Assembly (NCBI GenBank): GCA_963792175.1
Contig: CAWBVG010000005.1
Location: 62,001-126,000, forward strand
Source: CAWBVG01 sp963792175
Lineage (GTDB): Bacteria > Acidobacteriota > Vicinamibacteria > Vicinamibacterales > CAVVIG01
Length of the DNA: 64,000 nucleotides
Direction of reading: 5' to 3'
The notes below the pieces were generated by a model, which saw only the letters and a list, made by a program, of their open reading frames with translations, searched no databases and was not told the DNA's origin. How positions within the stretch are numbered: position 1 is the first letter of the stretch; the number at the start of each line of letters is the position of its first letter. Position numbers and translations under genes: made by a program. This document shows positions 29,398 to 41,013 of the stretch, piece after piece.

Positions 29398-32300
29398 GTG
29401 AGCGGATTGTTCCGGCCGCTGTGGCGGACCACAGTGCCATCGCTGGAGAAGCCGTTTCGCGACGAGCTGCTCAGCATCGAGCGGCTGGAAGAGCGTGCCC
29501 TGGCGCTCGCGGCGAGCTTCACCATCGACCCGAACCCGCGGCGCCGGGCCCGAAACATCTTTCCGCGATTCGACGACAACGCACGCGTACTGCGCCAGGC
29601 ATACCGCACGCTGGCGGACGATGTCCGGACCGGGCAGTTCGTCACCGCCGCGGCGGAATGGCTGCTCGACAATTTCCACCTGGTCACGTCGGAGATCCGG
29701 GATATCCGCCAGCATCTGCCTGGCGCCTACTACCGGCAGCTGCCCACGCTCGCGTCGCGAGAGCAGGCGGGCCATACACGGATTTACGCGATGGCCGTCG
29801 AGCTGGTGCGCCACTCCGACAGCCGCATCGACCGTCAGCAGCTGGCGGTGTTCGTCAACAGCTACCAACGCGTCGCGCCGCTGACGATCGGCGAGCTGTG
29901 GGCCTGGCCCAGCATGCTGAAGCTGGCGCTGATCGAAAACCTCAGACGTCTGGCCGCCGAAACCCTGGCGTCGCGCCGCGCCCGGCTGGCCGCTGACGCG
30001 TACGTGACTCGCGTCGAGCGCGAAAACCCTGACGTGACGCGACCGTTGCCGCCGGCACTCGGCATCGCCTCGGTCGTCCAGTTGCTGCATCGGCTTCGCG
30101 AGTACGGTCTCCGGTTGTCGTCAATCCGCACCGCCGTCGAAGAACGCCTGGTCTCGCAGGAGACGACCGCGGAAGCCGCGATTCGCAGCGAGCACCAGCG
30201 GCAGGCCGCCGACCAGGTGTCGGTCGCCAACGCCATTACCAGCCTGCGCCTCTGTTCGGCGCTCGATTGGCGCCAGGTACGTCGAGTCCGTGAGTCTCGT
30301 CGAGCACGTCCTGCAGCGCGATCCGGCAGGGGCGTACGGACGGATGGACTTCCTGAGTCGCGATCGACAGCGCCAGGCGGTCGAGGAACTGGCGGCGCCG
30401 AACGGCGACGCGCAGGTGAGGGTCGCGCTGCGGGCGGTCGAAAGCGCGCGCCAGGCGGCAGCCAGCGGATCTCCCGCCGACCGGGCCGCCCACGTCGGCT
30501 ATCACCTCATCGATCGGGGGCGGCGGGACCTCGAAGAGGACGTCGCCTATCGACCGCGGCTCGCGAGCCGGGCGAGACGTTTCGTGTTCGCGCACCCGAC
30601 ACTCGTCTACCTGGCGCCGATCGCGATCATGACGGCGGCGCTGGCCGCCGGGATCGCGGTGTACGCTCGATACGAGGGCGCTGCGGCCGCCACTCTGACG
30701 GCGCTGGTGCCGCTGCTGCTGATCCCGACGGCTGACATCGCGATCGCACTCGCTCAACGCATCGTGGCCTGGGCCATCCCGCCTCGCCGTCTGGCTCGCC
30801 TCGACTTCACGGATGGTGTTCCCGACGACGCCCGCACGATGGTCGTGGTGCCGACGCTCCTGGCGAGCACCGACTCGGTGGCGGCGCTGCTGGAGCACGT
30901 CGAGGTGCTCGCGCTGGGCAACCTCGATCCGCGCATCCATTTCGCGATCCTCAGTGATTTCACGGACGCGGATGCGCGCGACCTGCCCGGCGATCCGCCG
31001 ATTCTGGCCGCCGCGCGCGCCGGTATCGAACGTCTCAACCTGCGGTTCGGCCACCAGCACGCGGATCGCTTTTTTCTGTTTCACCGAGCGCGGCGCTGGA
31101 ACGCGCGAGAGCGCGCGTGGATGGGCTGGGAGCGCAAACGCGGCAAGATCGAGGAATTCAACCGGCTGCTGAGAGGCGCGTCGGATACCGGCTTCAGCGT
31201 GCAAGTGGGCGAGGTCGCCATTCTTCCGTCGGTGCGCTACTGCATCACCCTCGATACGGACACGCGTCTGCCACGCGACGCCGCCAAGGCACTCGTCGGC
31301 ATCATCGCGCATCCCTTGAATCGGCCGCGCTTCGACGCCCGCGTCGGTCGCGTGACGGAAGGCTACGGGATTCTGCAGCCTCGCGTCAGCGTCACCATGG
31401 CGAGCGCTGCCGGATCGCTGTTCGCCCGGACATACGCCGGCCATACCGGCGTGGATCCGTACACGACGGCGGTCTCGGACGTCTACCAGGATCTCTTCGA
31501 CGAAGGCATCTTTACCGGCAAGGGTCTCTATGACGTCGACGCGTTCGCGGCAGCGCTCGACGGGCGCGTGCCGGAGGATGCCCTGCTGTCGCACGACCTC
31601 TTCGAAGGTCTCTATGCGCGCACCGCGCTCGTCACCGATGTCGAAGTCGTCGACGACTATCCGTCGAGCGTCCTCGCGCATGCGAGGCGCCAGCACCGCT
31701 GGGTGCGTGGCGACTGGCAGATTCTGTGGTGGCTCTTTCCTTTCGTGCCGTCGCGTACAGGTCTCCAGCGCAATCGATTGCCGCTGGCGTCACGCTGGAA
31801 GATCCTCGACAACCTGCGTCGCAGTCTCACCGCGCCGGCAACGGTGGCGCTGCTGCTGCTTGGCTGGACCGTCCTGCCGGGAAGCCCGGTCGTCTGGACC
31901 GCGATCGGCCTGGCCGCGATCGCGCTGCCGGTGGCGCTGCGGCTGCTCCAACTGCTCAGAGGGCCGGCGCCCTTGGAATCAGGGCGGGCGTTCCTGCGGG
32001 CCACGCGTGAAGATCTCCAGATCGATATCGCCCGCGTCTCGTTGCAGCTGGTCTTTCTCGCGAATCACGCCTACGAGATGCTGCACGCGATTACCGTGAC
32101 GCTGGTGCGGCTCGGTATCACCCAGCACCGATTGCTCGAGTGGGAGACCGCCGCCGCCAGCGCCCACCGTGGCGGGCCGCCGCGGCTGCCCGTATTCGCG
32201 AAAGAGATGATCGCGAGTCCGCTCATTGCGGTGGGCGGTCTCGTCCTCGTCCTTCTCGTACGTCCTGACGCGTGGCCGGCAGCGGTGCCGGTTCTTGCGT

Positions 32301-35300
32301 TGTGGGCGGCGGCTCCCCTGATCGCGTACGCCCTCAGCCGGCCCGTGCCAAACCGTCGAGCGGCGCTCGGCGCAGACGATCGCGAGTTTCTCGAGTCGGT
32401 CGCGCGCAAGACCTGGCAGTACTTTGAGACGTTCGTCGGAGCCGAGGACCACGCACTCCCGCCTGACAACGTCCAGCTCGTCCCGACGCTGGTCGTCGCG
32501 CACCGGACGTCGCCGACCAACATCGGCATGACACTGCTCGCAACCCTTGCGGCCCACGACCTCGGATTCATCGACGCCGATGATTTCGCCGAGCGGATTG
32601 ACAGGACGCTCACGACCGTCGAAAGCCTGGAACGCTTCGAGGGTCATCTGCTGAACTGGTACGACACTCGAACGCTGGCCCCCCTGCCACCGGCGTATAT
32701 CTCCACCGTCGATAGCGGAAACCTCGCGGGCTCGCTGGTGACGCTGTCCGTCGCGTTGCAGCGACTGCACCTCGATCATCTCGCCCAGCGAGCCGTCGCC
32801 CTGTTCGATGGCATGAACTTCAGATTCCTCTACGACCCGCAGCGGCAGCTGTTCACCATCGGCTACCGCCTCGCCGACGAGGACGGGCCGGGACGTCGTG
32901 ATCCGTCCTACTACGATCTGCTCGCCTCTGAAGCGCGGCTCGCCAGCTTTCTCGCCATCGCCAAGGGCGATGTCCCTGAGTCCCACTGGTTCCATCTGGG
33001 ACGAGCGGTGACCAGCGTCCGGGGCGTGCCGGTGCTGCTGTCGTGGAGCGCCACGATGTTCGAGTACCCGATGCCGCTGCTGGTGATGCGGAGCTATCCA
33101 GACACCCTGCTCGATGAATCCTGTCAACGCGTCGTGCGCCGCCAGATCGAGTACGCGACGGCTCGCGGCGTGCCCTGGGGCATCTCGGAGTGCGCGTACA
33201 ACATCGTCGATCATCACGACATCTTTCAGTACAAGGCCTTCGGCGTCCCCGGGCTCGGTCTGAAGCGCGGGCTGGGCGACGAATTGGTGGTGGCGCCGTA
33301 CGCCACGGCGCTCGCCGCGATGATCGACGCTCCGCGGAGCGCGACCAATCTGCGGCGGTTGACCGGCGCGGGGCTCGAGGGCGACCACGGGTATTTCGAC
33401 GCCATCGACTACACGCCTCGCGAGGCCGACCATCACGACCATGCCGCGGCGGAAGCGGCCAGTCCGGCCACCGGGACTGTCGTCCGCACCTACTTTGCCC
33501 ACCACGCAGGCATGACGCTGGTCGCGCTATCGAACGCGCTGCTCGACGATCGGATGGTGCGAGCGTTTTCACGCCGACCCGCGCGTGCAGGCGACCGAGC
33601 TGTTGCTGCAGGAGCGCGTGCCGCGCCGCACGCCGACGATTCAACCGCGACCGCTGGATGAGATGCGCGTGGTCGCTCCGGCACCGTCCATGCCGGTGCG
33701 GCGGTATCGTTCGCCACACACCGCCTTTCCGCACGCGCAGTTTCTGTCGAACGGCAACTACGTCACGATCGTCACGAACGCCGGCGGCGGCAGCAGCTTC
33801 CATCGCGGCCTGGCGGTGACCAAATCGCGACGCGACCCCACGCGCGATCCAGGCAGCCAGTTCGTCTACCTGCGGGACGTGCGGAGCGGCTCGGTGTGGT
33901 CGGCGACCTATCATCCGACGGCGGCAGAGCCGGACGACTACATCGTCGAGTTCCGCGCGGAGAAGGCGACGTTCCGCCGCCACGACGACGAGATATCGAC
34001 GCAGCTCGATGTGGCGGTATCCACGGAAGACGACGTGGAAGTTCGCCGCGTGACGGTCGCGAACCAGAGCACGCGGATCCGCGAAATCGATCTCACCAGC
34101 TATGCGGAGATCGTCCTGGCTTCTCCGGCCGACGATCTCGCGCATCCGGCCTTCGGCAAACTGTTTCTGGAAACGGAATTCCTGGCCGACAGCGCAGCGC
34201 TGCTCTGTCATCGGCGCGCTCGAGATCCTCAGGAGCAGGCGGTGTGGGCGGTGCACGTCCTGAGCCTCGAAGGCCGGCCGCAGGGACCCGTTGAATGGGA
34301 GACCGATCGGGCACGATTCCTTGGCCGCGGTCGTGACGCCGACCGGCCGGCTTCGCTCGACGGGCGAGCGTTGTCCGGCACGACGGGCATCGTCCTCGAC
34401 CCGATCTTCAGTCTTCGCCAGAGGATCAGGCTGGTCCCAGGTGCGTCGGTGCGGCTCTCGTTCTCGACCGGCATCGCCTCAGATCGCGAGACTGCCGTCG
34501 CGCTGGCAAGAAGTACTGCAACCCGAGCGCGGCCTCCCGAACATTCGCCCTTGCGTTCACGCACGCGCAGAGCAGTCTGCGCCATCTCAGTATTTCAAGT
34601 GACGAGGCGCTCCTGTTCGAGCGTCTGGCGTCGAGAGTGCTCTTCGCGGATAGCTCACTGCGGGCGGGCCCCGACACGATTACCTCGAACGAGCTCGGTC
34701 AAGCGGGTCTGTGGCCACACGGCATTTCGGGCGATCTGCCGATCCTGCTGGTGCGTGTGGTGGGCGACGAGGACGTCCTGCTCGTGCGCCAGGTGCTTCA
34801 GGCGCAGGAGTACTGGCGCCTCAAGGGGCTGAAGGCCGATGTCGTGATCGTGAACGAGGATCCCTCCAGTTATCTGGACGAGATGCACGCGCAGCTCACG
34901 GCGGTCATGGACAACGGGCCCTGGCGAACGTGGAAACATCGGTCCGGCGGCGCCTATCTCCTGCGCGGCGATCTGATCGGCAAAGTGCAGCGGACGTTGA
35001 TCGAAGCCGTCTCGCGTGCGGTCCTTGGAGGCGGCCGAGGCGACCTTCGCGCCCAGCTCGATACACCGCACCCCGCGCAGAGCCGCCAGCGTCCGGCGTT
35101 TGCGGCCGCGGCTCCAACCGAGCCGAACCCGTCGCTGATCGAGGCGCCGATCGCGCCACCGCCGATGACGTTGACCAACGGCCTCGGCGGCTTCACCGAC
35201 CGGGGACGGGCCTACACGATCGTGCTGGAGGGCGACCAGGAAACTCCTCTTCCATGGGTGAACGTCATCGCCAACGACACCTTCGGCACCATCGTCACCA

Positions 35301-37627
35301 CCTCTGGTTCCGCGCACACCTGGTCGGAGAACAGCCGGGAAAACCGATTGACGTCGTTCGCCAACGATCCCGTCGTCGATCCCACGGCCGAAGCGCTGTA
35401 CATTCGCGACGACGACTCCGGGGACGCGTGGTCACCAACCCCCGGGCCGATGACGCGTCACACCACGAGCGGGCAGTTCGTGGTCCATCACTCGGCAGGC
35501 GTCACACACTTCTCGCGGACGACACGAGGCATGCGCCACGAGCTCGAGGTGTTCGTAGACGCCGACGATCCGGTGAAGTTCTCGTTGCTGACGTTGACGA
35601 ACGATGGCGAGGCCGCGCGAAACCTCAGCGTGTTTGCCTATAACGATTGGGTGCTTGGCCCGCCGCGTGACAGCCAGGCCGGGCACATCTTGACGACCCA
35701 CCATGTCGAGCGCGGAGCCATCCTCGCCAGAAACACCTACAGCGACGAGTTCGGTGGGCGCGTGGCGTTCGCGCAGGCCAGCGAGACGCCACATTCCGCG
35801 ACGGGCCACCGTCTGTCGTTCATCGGCCGCAACGGGTCGATGGCCCGTCCGGCGGCGCTCCTCCACCTGGCGCTCGAGCCACAATTCGGCGCCGGTCTCG
35901 ATCCCTGCGCCGCGCTGCACGTGCAGGTCGTCTTGCAGCCGGGAGAACGACGCCGCATCGTGTTCCTGTTGGGTCAGGGCCGCGACATCGATCACGTCGA
36001 GCGGCTGATCGCGCGACACGGAACCGTCGATGGCGCTGCGGCCTCGTTGCAGAAGGTCCAGACCTCCTGGACGAGGACGCTCGAGACGATTCAGGTCCGC
36101 ACTCCGGACGATTCATTCGACGTGCTGATGAACCGGTGGCTCGTTTACCAGGACATCAGCTGCCGTCTGTGGACGCGGGCGGGCTACTACCAGCCGGGCG
36201 GAGCCTTCGGCTTCCGCGATCAACTGCAGGACGTGATGGCGGTGCTGCTGGCGCGGCCCGAGCTCGCCAGGGCGCATCTGCTCCGAGCCGCCGGCCGGCA
36301 GTTCGTCGAGGGCGACGTTCAACATTGGTGGCACGAGCCGAGCGGCCGCGGCCTGCGCTCACGTTGCTCCGACGACCTGCTGTGGCTGCCTTACGTGGCG
36401 GCGGAGTATGTCCGCACCACGGGCGACGTGGGCGTGCTGGACGAGCGGGTGCCGTTCCTGGAAGCGCCGCTTCTCGCGCCGGATGCGCACGAGGCCTACG
36501 GTCAGCCCCGCAGGTCCTCAGAGGATGGAACGCTCTTCGAACATTGCGTTCGAGCGATCGACAAGGGCCTCACCGTCGGCGCGCACGGCTTGCCGCTCAT
36601 CGGCAGCGGCGATTGGAACGACGGCATGAACCGCGTCGGGCCGGAAGGGCGAGGCGAAAGCACGTGGTTGGGCTTCTTCCTTCACAACGTCCTCAGCGAC
36701 TTCGTGCCGCTGTGCCGCGGGCGGAACGACCACGCCCGCGCCAACCGCTACGCGAGCGATGCGCAACGGCTCGCCGAGGCGCTCGAACGTTCCTGGGACG
36801 GTGAATGGTACCGGCGCGGCTATTACGACGACGGCTCGCCGTTGGGATCGGCGCACAACGATGAGTGCCGCATCGACTCGATCTCGCAGTCGTGGGCCGT
36901 CCTCTCGGGCGCAGTCCCCATCCGCTTTGCGGAGCGCGCGATGGACTCGGTGCGCACGTCGCTGGTCGCACGCGGATCGCAGATCCTGTTGTTGCTCCAC
37001 CCGCCGTTCGATCGATCGGCACAGGACCCCGGCTATATCAAGGGGTATCCGCCGGGCGTCCGCGAGAATGGTGGTCAATACACACACGCGGCCGTCTGGA
37101 TCGTGATGGCGCTGGCGCGGCTCGGCAGCGGCGACGAGGCCGCGGAATTCTTCCACATGCTGAATCCGGTCAACCATGGCCGCACGTCAGCCGACGTGGC
37201 TCGCTACAAGACCGAGCCGTACGTCATGGCGGGCGACGTTTACGCGCGGCCGCCGCACTCGGGACGCGGCGGGTGGAGTTGGTACACCGGTTCGGCCGGC
37301 TGGATGTATCGTGCCGGCCTCGAGAGCATTCTCGGTCTGCGGCGCCGCGGCGAGACGTTCGTCATCGACCCGTGTATTCCCTCGTCGTGGCCCGAGTACC
37401 GGATTGCGTGGCGCTTTCTCGACAGCCGCTATGAGATCACCGTGTCCAACCCCATGCGACGGTGCCGAGGTGTCGGGACGGCCACCCTCGACGGCTCACC
37501 GGTCGACTCGGGCGCCATCCCGCTGCTCAATGACGGCGGCACGCACGAGGTGCAGATCGTGCTCGGAGATCACGCACCACGTCAGCGCGATCGTCAGCAC
37601 CCCACGATGGCGTCAGAGCGTCCATGA
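29398..37627 (+). CDS. Cyclic beta-1,2-glucan synthase (NdvB/Cgs type), three frameshifts
   Basis: About 2740 residues. This giant inner-membrane enzyme starts, extends, cyclises and trims osmoregulated periplasmic glucans. Domains in order: N-terminal cytosolic part; GT84 with TLDTDTRLPRDAAKALVGI and QHRWVRGDWQILWWLF; three groups of membrane helices; a glucoamylase-like domain (TWQYFETFVGAEDHALPPDN, HHAGMTLVALSNALLDDRM); and two GH94-type units, the last with LIGSGDWNDGMNRVG carrying the catalytic Asp. Frames break near 30275 (insertion), 33575 (insertion) and 34510 (deletion); total length equals 3n+1, as these predict. The GTG start follows the shared operator at 29349. Confidence 0.95.
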
Positions 37628-37877
37628 GGGCGTGTGCAAAAAGAGACAGCCGTCAGGGGCACAGGCCTTTACAGTTTCGGGCTCGGAGGGTTGTGAGAAC
37701 GATTCCGGCAGAGGACGCATCGGATCGCCGTGGCGGTGGCTCGGACCATGTCGATCAAGAGCTCGCCCACGACAATCCGCGGCGGCGGCGCGAATCACCC
37801 GCCGAGCGCGAGTCCGACGACGGCCACGCGAGCGGGACGAGTCGATCACTGCTTCGCCACGGAACGAAGGAGGATTC
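37628..37877 (+). other. Intergenic stretch without a convincing gene
   Basis: Follows the glucan synthase stop. It holds a degenerate copy of the operator (TGTGCAAAAAGAGACA at 37633-37648, one mismatch in the right arm) and no hairpin terminator that I can see. Possible ORFs here have poor codon character. Confidence 0.4.
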
Positions 37878-38054
37878 ATGATTCGAGCGGTGATCGCCGT
37901 CACGATTCACGGCGCCGCCTCCGTTGTGTCTGCCGCGTCACGAGACGCGACAACTCGCAGCGACGTGCGTCACCGCTGCTCCGCGAGAGCGTCAGTCGCG
38001 CAGGGCGACGCGCGTCGCCTTGAGCAAGGCCAGTTGCGAGCGGGTTTTTGTTGA
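37878..38054 (+). CDS. Possible small secreted peptide or gene remnant
   Basis: 58 codons with an unusually good ribosome site (AAGGAGG, 5 bases before the ATG) and a signal-peptide-like start, IRAVIAVTIHGAASVVSAAS. The rest is arginine-rich and overlaps, in antisense, the 3' end of the phospholipase gene. It may be the surviving 5' end of a truncated exported protein, or a genuine short peptide. Confidence 0.35.
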   Translation: MIRAVIAVTIHGAASVVSAASRDATTRSDVRHRCSARASVAQGDARRLEQGQLRAGFC

Positions 38055-39269
38055 TCGCTTTTGCTGGTCGGGCATCGCGCCCGGCAGCGGACCAGCATCA
38101 CCGTAATAGGCGATGATGTTCGCGCTCAAGGCCGTTTGCACGCCGGTGAACTCGCGGTCGGCCAACCGGTCCAGAAGTTCGTCGTAGGTGGCGTCGGCGA
38201 GCGGGTACTCACCTCTGGCCGTCGGCTGGCCTGTGTCGAAATCGGTGTTGGGCAGACTCAGCCGCCCGGCTCGCAACTCGTCCAGTGACTTGCGGAAGCG
38301 CTCCCTCGTCGTGGTGAAGCTCTCCAGGAACAAGCGTTCGGCTTCAGGAGTGGGCACGGAAAAACTGAGCGACCGGAACGGACCGATCTTCGGTACCAGG
38401 TTGTAGACGAGGGCGAGGAACCGGGCGAACCCGTGAGGCTTGGCGTAGTCGCTGCCGAACTCCTTGTCGTACTGCTTTCGTGACAGGTTGAAGACGAACG
38501 TCTTGCGCTGGATCCCGGGGGTCACCTTCGCGATCTGATCACGCTTCTTTCCCCAGGCGACCTTCGTCATTTCCGGAATGGTCGTTCCAACCGCATGACG
38601 GTACGTGGCAATGGCCAGGTCCTCGCTGAGGAAGACGTCCTTCATCTGGATGCCGTAGGTGTCCAGGAATGCGCGTTCGAGCGCCGGTTTCGCGACCTTG
38701 AACCCGATGTAGCTGTGATACGACTCCGGCGCATACGCGCCTGCCGCCACTTGCACGACGTCGAAGCCAAACTCCACGAGCACGTGACTCTTCGGTGACT
38801 GCTCGTACGTGACGCGGTTCCCGAACCTCGCCCTGAGCTTGGGGTACATCAGCGCCACCGCGCGATTGACGGCGATCGGATGACCGCTGTTGTCGGCCGC
38901 GTAGTGACCGAGTGCACCAAGGGCGAAGGCGTACTCGTCGATGTCCTGCGCGTCACGGATCAGCGCGGCGACGAAGTCGCCGGTGCGAACGTAGTGCAGC
39001 AGATTACTGAAGAAATGACTGCCGAACGGATAGTAGCCAAGGTCCTGAATCACGCATCCGCCGTAGGCGTAGGCGCGAGCCCGCAGCAGGTCGTCAGGCG
39101 TCGCCTGTGGAAAGCGCGCCTGCAACAGGGCCTTGATCGTGGTATCCCAGACCGCATCGATATTCGCTTCGTGGGCGAGTACCGAATAACCCTCTGCGCG
39201 CCTCGGCACCCACAGCCCCGCGAGGACGATCGTCCCCACGATCAGCAACCGGGCAAGACTCCTGGTCAC
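37992..39269 (-). CDS. Zinc-dependent phospholipase C family protein, secreted
   Basis: 425 residues with an N-terminal signal (RLLIVGTIVLAGLWVPRRAEG). Zinc-ligand-like histidines lie in YSVLAHEANIDAVWD, YYPFGSHFFSNLLHYVRTGD and ALGALGHYAADNSGHPIAV. The arrangement matches the bacterial zinc-dependent phospholipase C (S1/P1-related) family and is close to the long acidobacterial variant. It would hydrolyse phospholipid head groups or other phosphodiesters outside the inner membrane. The GTG start overlaps the stop of the upstream 85-residue gene (GTGA), so the two are translationally coupled. Confidence 0.85.
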   Translation of the reverse strand: MTRSLARLLIVGTIVLAGLWVPRRAEGYSVLAHEANIDAVWDTTIKALLQARFPQATPDDLLRARAYAYGGCVIQDLGYYPFGSHFFSNLLHYVRTGDFVAALIRDAQDIDEYAFALGALGHYAADNSGHPIAVNRAVALMYPKLRARFGNRVTYEQSPKSHVLVEFGFDVVQVAAGAYAPESYHSYIGFKVAKPALERAFLDTYGIQMKDVFLSEDLAIATYRHAVGTTIPEMTKVAWGKKRDQIAKVTPGIQRKTFVFNLSRKQYDKEFGSDYAKPHGFARFLALVYNLVPKIGPFRSLSFSVPTPEAERLFLESFTTTRERFRKSLDELRAGRLSLPNTDFDTGQPTARGEYPLADATYDELLDRLADREFTGVQTALSANIIAYYGDAGPLPGAMPDQQKRSTKTRSQLALLKATRVALRD

Positions 39270-39523
39270 AGGAAGGCTCGGAATTGTCGAGCCACCAACT
39301 CGGGCAATTGGTCGACGCGTTCAGGATCACTGAAGGAAGCGAAATGACGGCCCAACGGTCCCCGCACGCCGAGATCCCACTGGCCACGCATCTCTGACGG
39401 CGAAACCATGACGCTCCACTCGCCGGTGCGCTCCATTTCCTTGCACACCTGGTGAATCTTCCGCTTGATCTCGTTCACCACACCTACGTCGGACACGCCT
39501 TCGATGACAACTTCGAGATCCAT
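39266..39523 (-). CDS. Hypothetical 85-residue protein
   Basis: MDLEVVIEGVSDVGVVNEIK, RKIHQVCKEMERTGEWSVMV and DQLPELVARQFRAFL suggest an alpha/beta fold of ferredoxin-like size. No signal peptide is present and no family is recognised. It is coupled to the phospholipase gene by a 4-base overlap and could be an accessory or inhibitor for that enzyme before export. Confidence 0.65.
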   Translation of the reverse strand: MDLEVVIEGVSDVGVVNEIKRKIHQVCKEMERTGEWSVMVSPSEMRGQWDLGVRGPLGRHFASFSDPERVDQLPELVARQFRAFL

Positions 39524-39648
39524 CAGCCAACCCTAACCCTTTACGCGCACTTGCGCACGCCGGCCATCAGCAGCACTCCTCACGGATCATCGCGGCGCTG
39601 AGTACACGCGTTCGAGCGGCTTCTCGGAACTGGCGAACATTTCGCCGA

Positions 39649-40023
39649 TCAATTGGCATCATTCGGTGGAGCAAAAATCATGTCCCGGATGTACCGCACC
39701 ATCCGATTCGTCGTGATATCCCCGAACCGTCGATTGTGAACGAATCCGTCAGTCACTCGCGCGGGACCTGCCCAGCCATCGACAGCCATCGCTGGATGCT
39801 GACGTGTCACGTTGACATGCAGCTGCTTGTCGCCCGCAATCTCGAAGAAGACCACCTGGCAGTCGTCCGCGAGCGGACGATCCGCCGTCAGTCGTCCGAC
39901 GGCGGTCTCCATCGTCGCGACGTCGGCCGTCCACGAATTCGTGCGCAGCGAGTGCCTCGTCGTGATGATCCCCGCGCCTTCGCGGCCGCCGTGAGCAAAG
40001 GAACGCCTGGACAGGATTTTCAT
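39649..40023 (-). CDS. Hypothetical protein under a putative Crp/Fnr promoter
   Basis: 124 residues. The N-terminal half is basic and loosely structured. The C-terminal half reads DDCQVVFFEIAGDKQLHVNV, WAGPARVTDGFVHNRRFGDI and NRMVRYIRDMIFAPPNDAN. No family is recognised and there is no signal peptide. Upstream lie a ribosome-site-like AAAGG, the -10-like CATACA and the dyad at 40081-40096 spaced 19 bases before it. It is divergent from the SYLF gene, which has its own operator. Confidence 0.6.
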   Translation of the reverse strand: MKILSRRSFAHGGREGAGIITTRHSLRTNSWTADVATMETAVGRLTADRPLADDCQVVFFEIAGDKQLHVNVTRQHPAMAVDGWAGPARVTDGFVHNRRFGDITTNRMVRYIRDMIFAPPNDAN

Positions 40024-40080
40024 ATGTCACGACCTTTACTTCTCATGTGATCCACTGTATGCCCACGGTCTTCCGCGGCC

Positions 40081-40096
40081 TGTCCTCTATTGCACA
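40081..40096 (-). promoter_or_regulatory. Putative Crp/Fnr operator (TGTGCAATAGAGGACA on the minus strand)
   Basis: Fits TGTNC-N6-GNACA. CATACA begins 19 bases downstream, preceded by CCGTGGG. The same CCGTGGGCATAC context occurs in front of the Crp/Fnr gene at 42004. Confidence 0.65.
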
Positions 40097-40164
40097 GGGC
40101 GCGGAGTCGGACCGGAGGCTGCCTCCGCGGCGCTGTGCGGCCATGCGGGCCTCTGACGTGGACG

Positions 40165-40180
40165 TGTGCACAAGAGAACA
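40165..40180 (+). promoter_or_regulatory. Putative Crp/Fnr operator (TGTGCACAAGAGAACA)
   Basis: Fits TGTNC-N6-GNACA, 65 bases before the SYLF start codon. TATCCT lies 22 bases downstream of the site. Confidence 0.6.
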
Positions 40181-40244
40181 GACGCCGCCGATGACTCGCT
40201 TCTATCCTTGTCACGGTCAACGTCACGTTTCATAGAGGTCAATC

Positions 40245-40949
40245 ATGTTGCGTTATCTCAGTCTTGTCGTGTGCTTCGTGTTGGGTTCAGCGGGTCTCGA
40301 CGCCGCGAACAAGGAACAGGATCGACTCGAGAACTGCGGCGTCGTGATGCAGGAGATTCTCGACATCCCCGAAAACATCCCGCAGGAACTGCTGGAGAAG
40401 GCCGAGTGCGTCATCATCATTCCTTCGATGACGAAGGTCGCGCTGGGCATCGGCGGCAGCTACGGTCGCGGCGCAATGGTCTGCCGATCGGGTAAGGCGT
40501 TCAACGGACCCTGGGGCGCACCGGCGATGTATACGCTCGAAGGCGGCAGCTTCGGGTTGCAGCTGGGCGGTGAATCGACCGATGTCGTGTTCCTCGTCAT
40601 GAACAGCCGCGGGGTTGACGCCCTGCTCAACAGCAAGGTCAAGCTGGGTGCCAGTTTGTCGGCCGCCGCCGGGCCCAAGGGCCGCAGCCTCGAGGGATCG
40701 ACCGACGCGTCGCTGCGCTCGGAAATCCTCAGCTACTCGCGGTCGCGCGGCCTCTTCGCGGGGATGTCGCTCGAAGGGACGTCGCTACGTCCAGACGACG
40801 ACGCGAGCAAAGAGGTCTACGGACGCAGCATGACGGCGCGAAAGATCGTGACGGGCAATCGCACCGACGTTCCGGCATCCGGCCGTCATCTGGTCGATGT
40901 GCTGCAGAAGAATGCGCCGCACAATGAGTCGAAGCGTTCAACGCAATGA
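40245..40949 (+). CDS. SYLF (YSC84-type) lipid-binding domain protein, secreted
   Basis: 234 residues with a signal peptide (LRYLSLVVCFVLGSAGLDA). The SYLF domain is clear: IPQELLEKAECVIIIPSMTK, GIGGSYGRGAMVCRSGKAFN, GPWGAPAMYTLEGGSFGLQL, STDVVFLVMNSRGVDALLNS and YSRSRGLFAGMSLEGTSLRP. SYLF domains bind phosphoinositides in eukaryotes; bacterial members are periplasmic, with a role in envelope lipid binding only inferred. It is preceded by the operator at 40165 and followed by the GlsB-type gene, giving a short stress-type unit. Confidence 0.9.
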   Translation: MLRYLSLVVCFVLGSAGLDAANKEQDRLENCGVVMQEILDIPENIPQELLEKAECVIIIPSMTKVALGIGGSYGRGAMVCRSGKAFNGPWGAPAMYTLEGGSFGLQLGGESTDVVFLVMNSRGVDALLNSKVKLGASLSAAAGPKGRSLEGSTDASLRSEILSYSRSRGLFAGMSLEGTSLRPDDDASKEVYGRSMTARKIVTGNRTDVPASGRHLVDVLQKNAPHNESKRSTQ

Positions 40950-41013
40950 GCGCGTGCACTTCTAAGCCCGGCATCGGGATGCGTCAACCAAGGATCAGCG
41001 AAGAGGTTTCACC

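Noticed and set aside
37624..37881. 85-codon ORF after the glucan synthase gene
   Set aside because: Very rich in Arg and Asp with no ribosome site and overlapping the previous stop; not supported as a protein.
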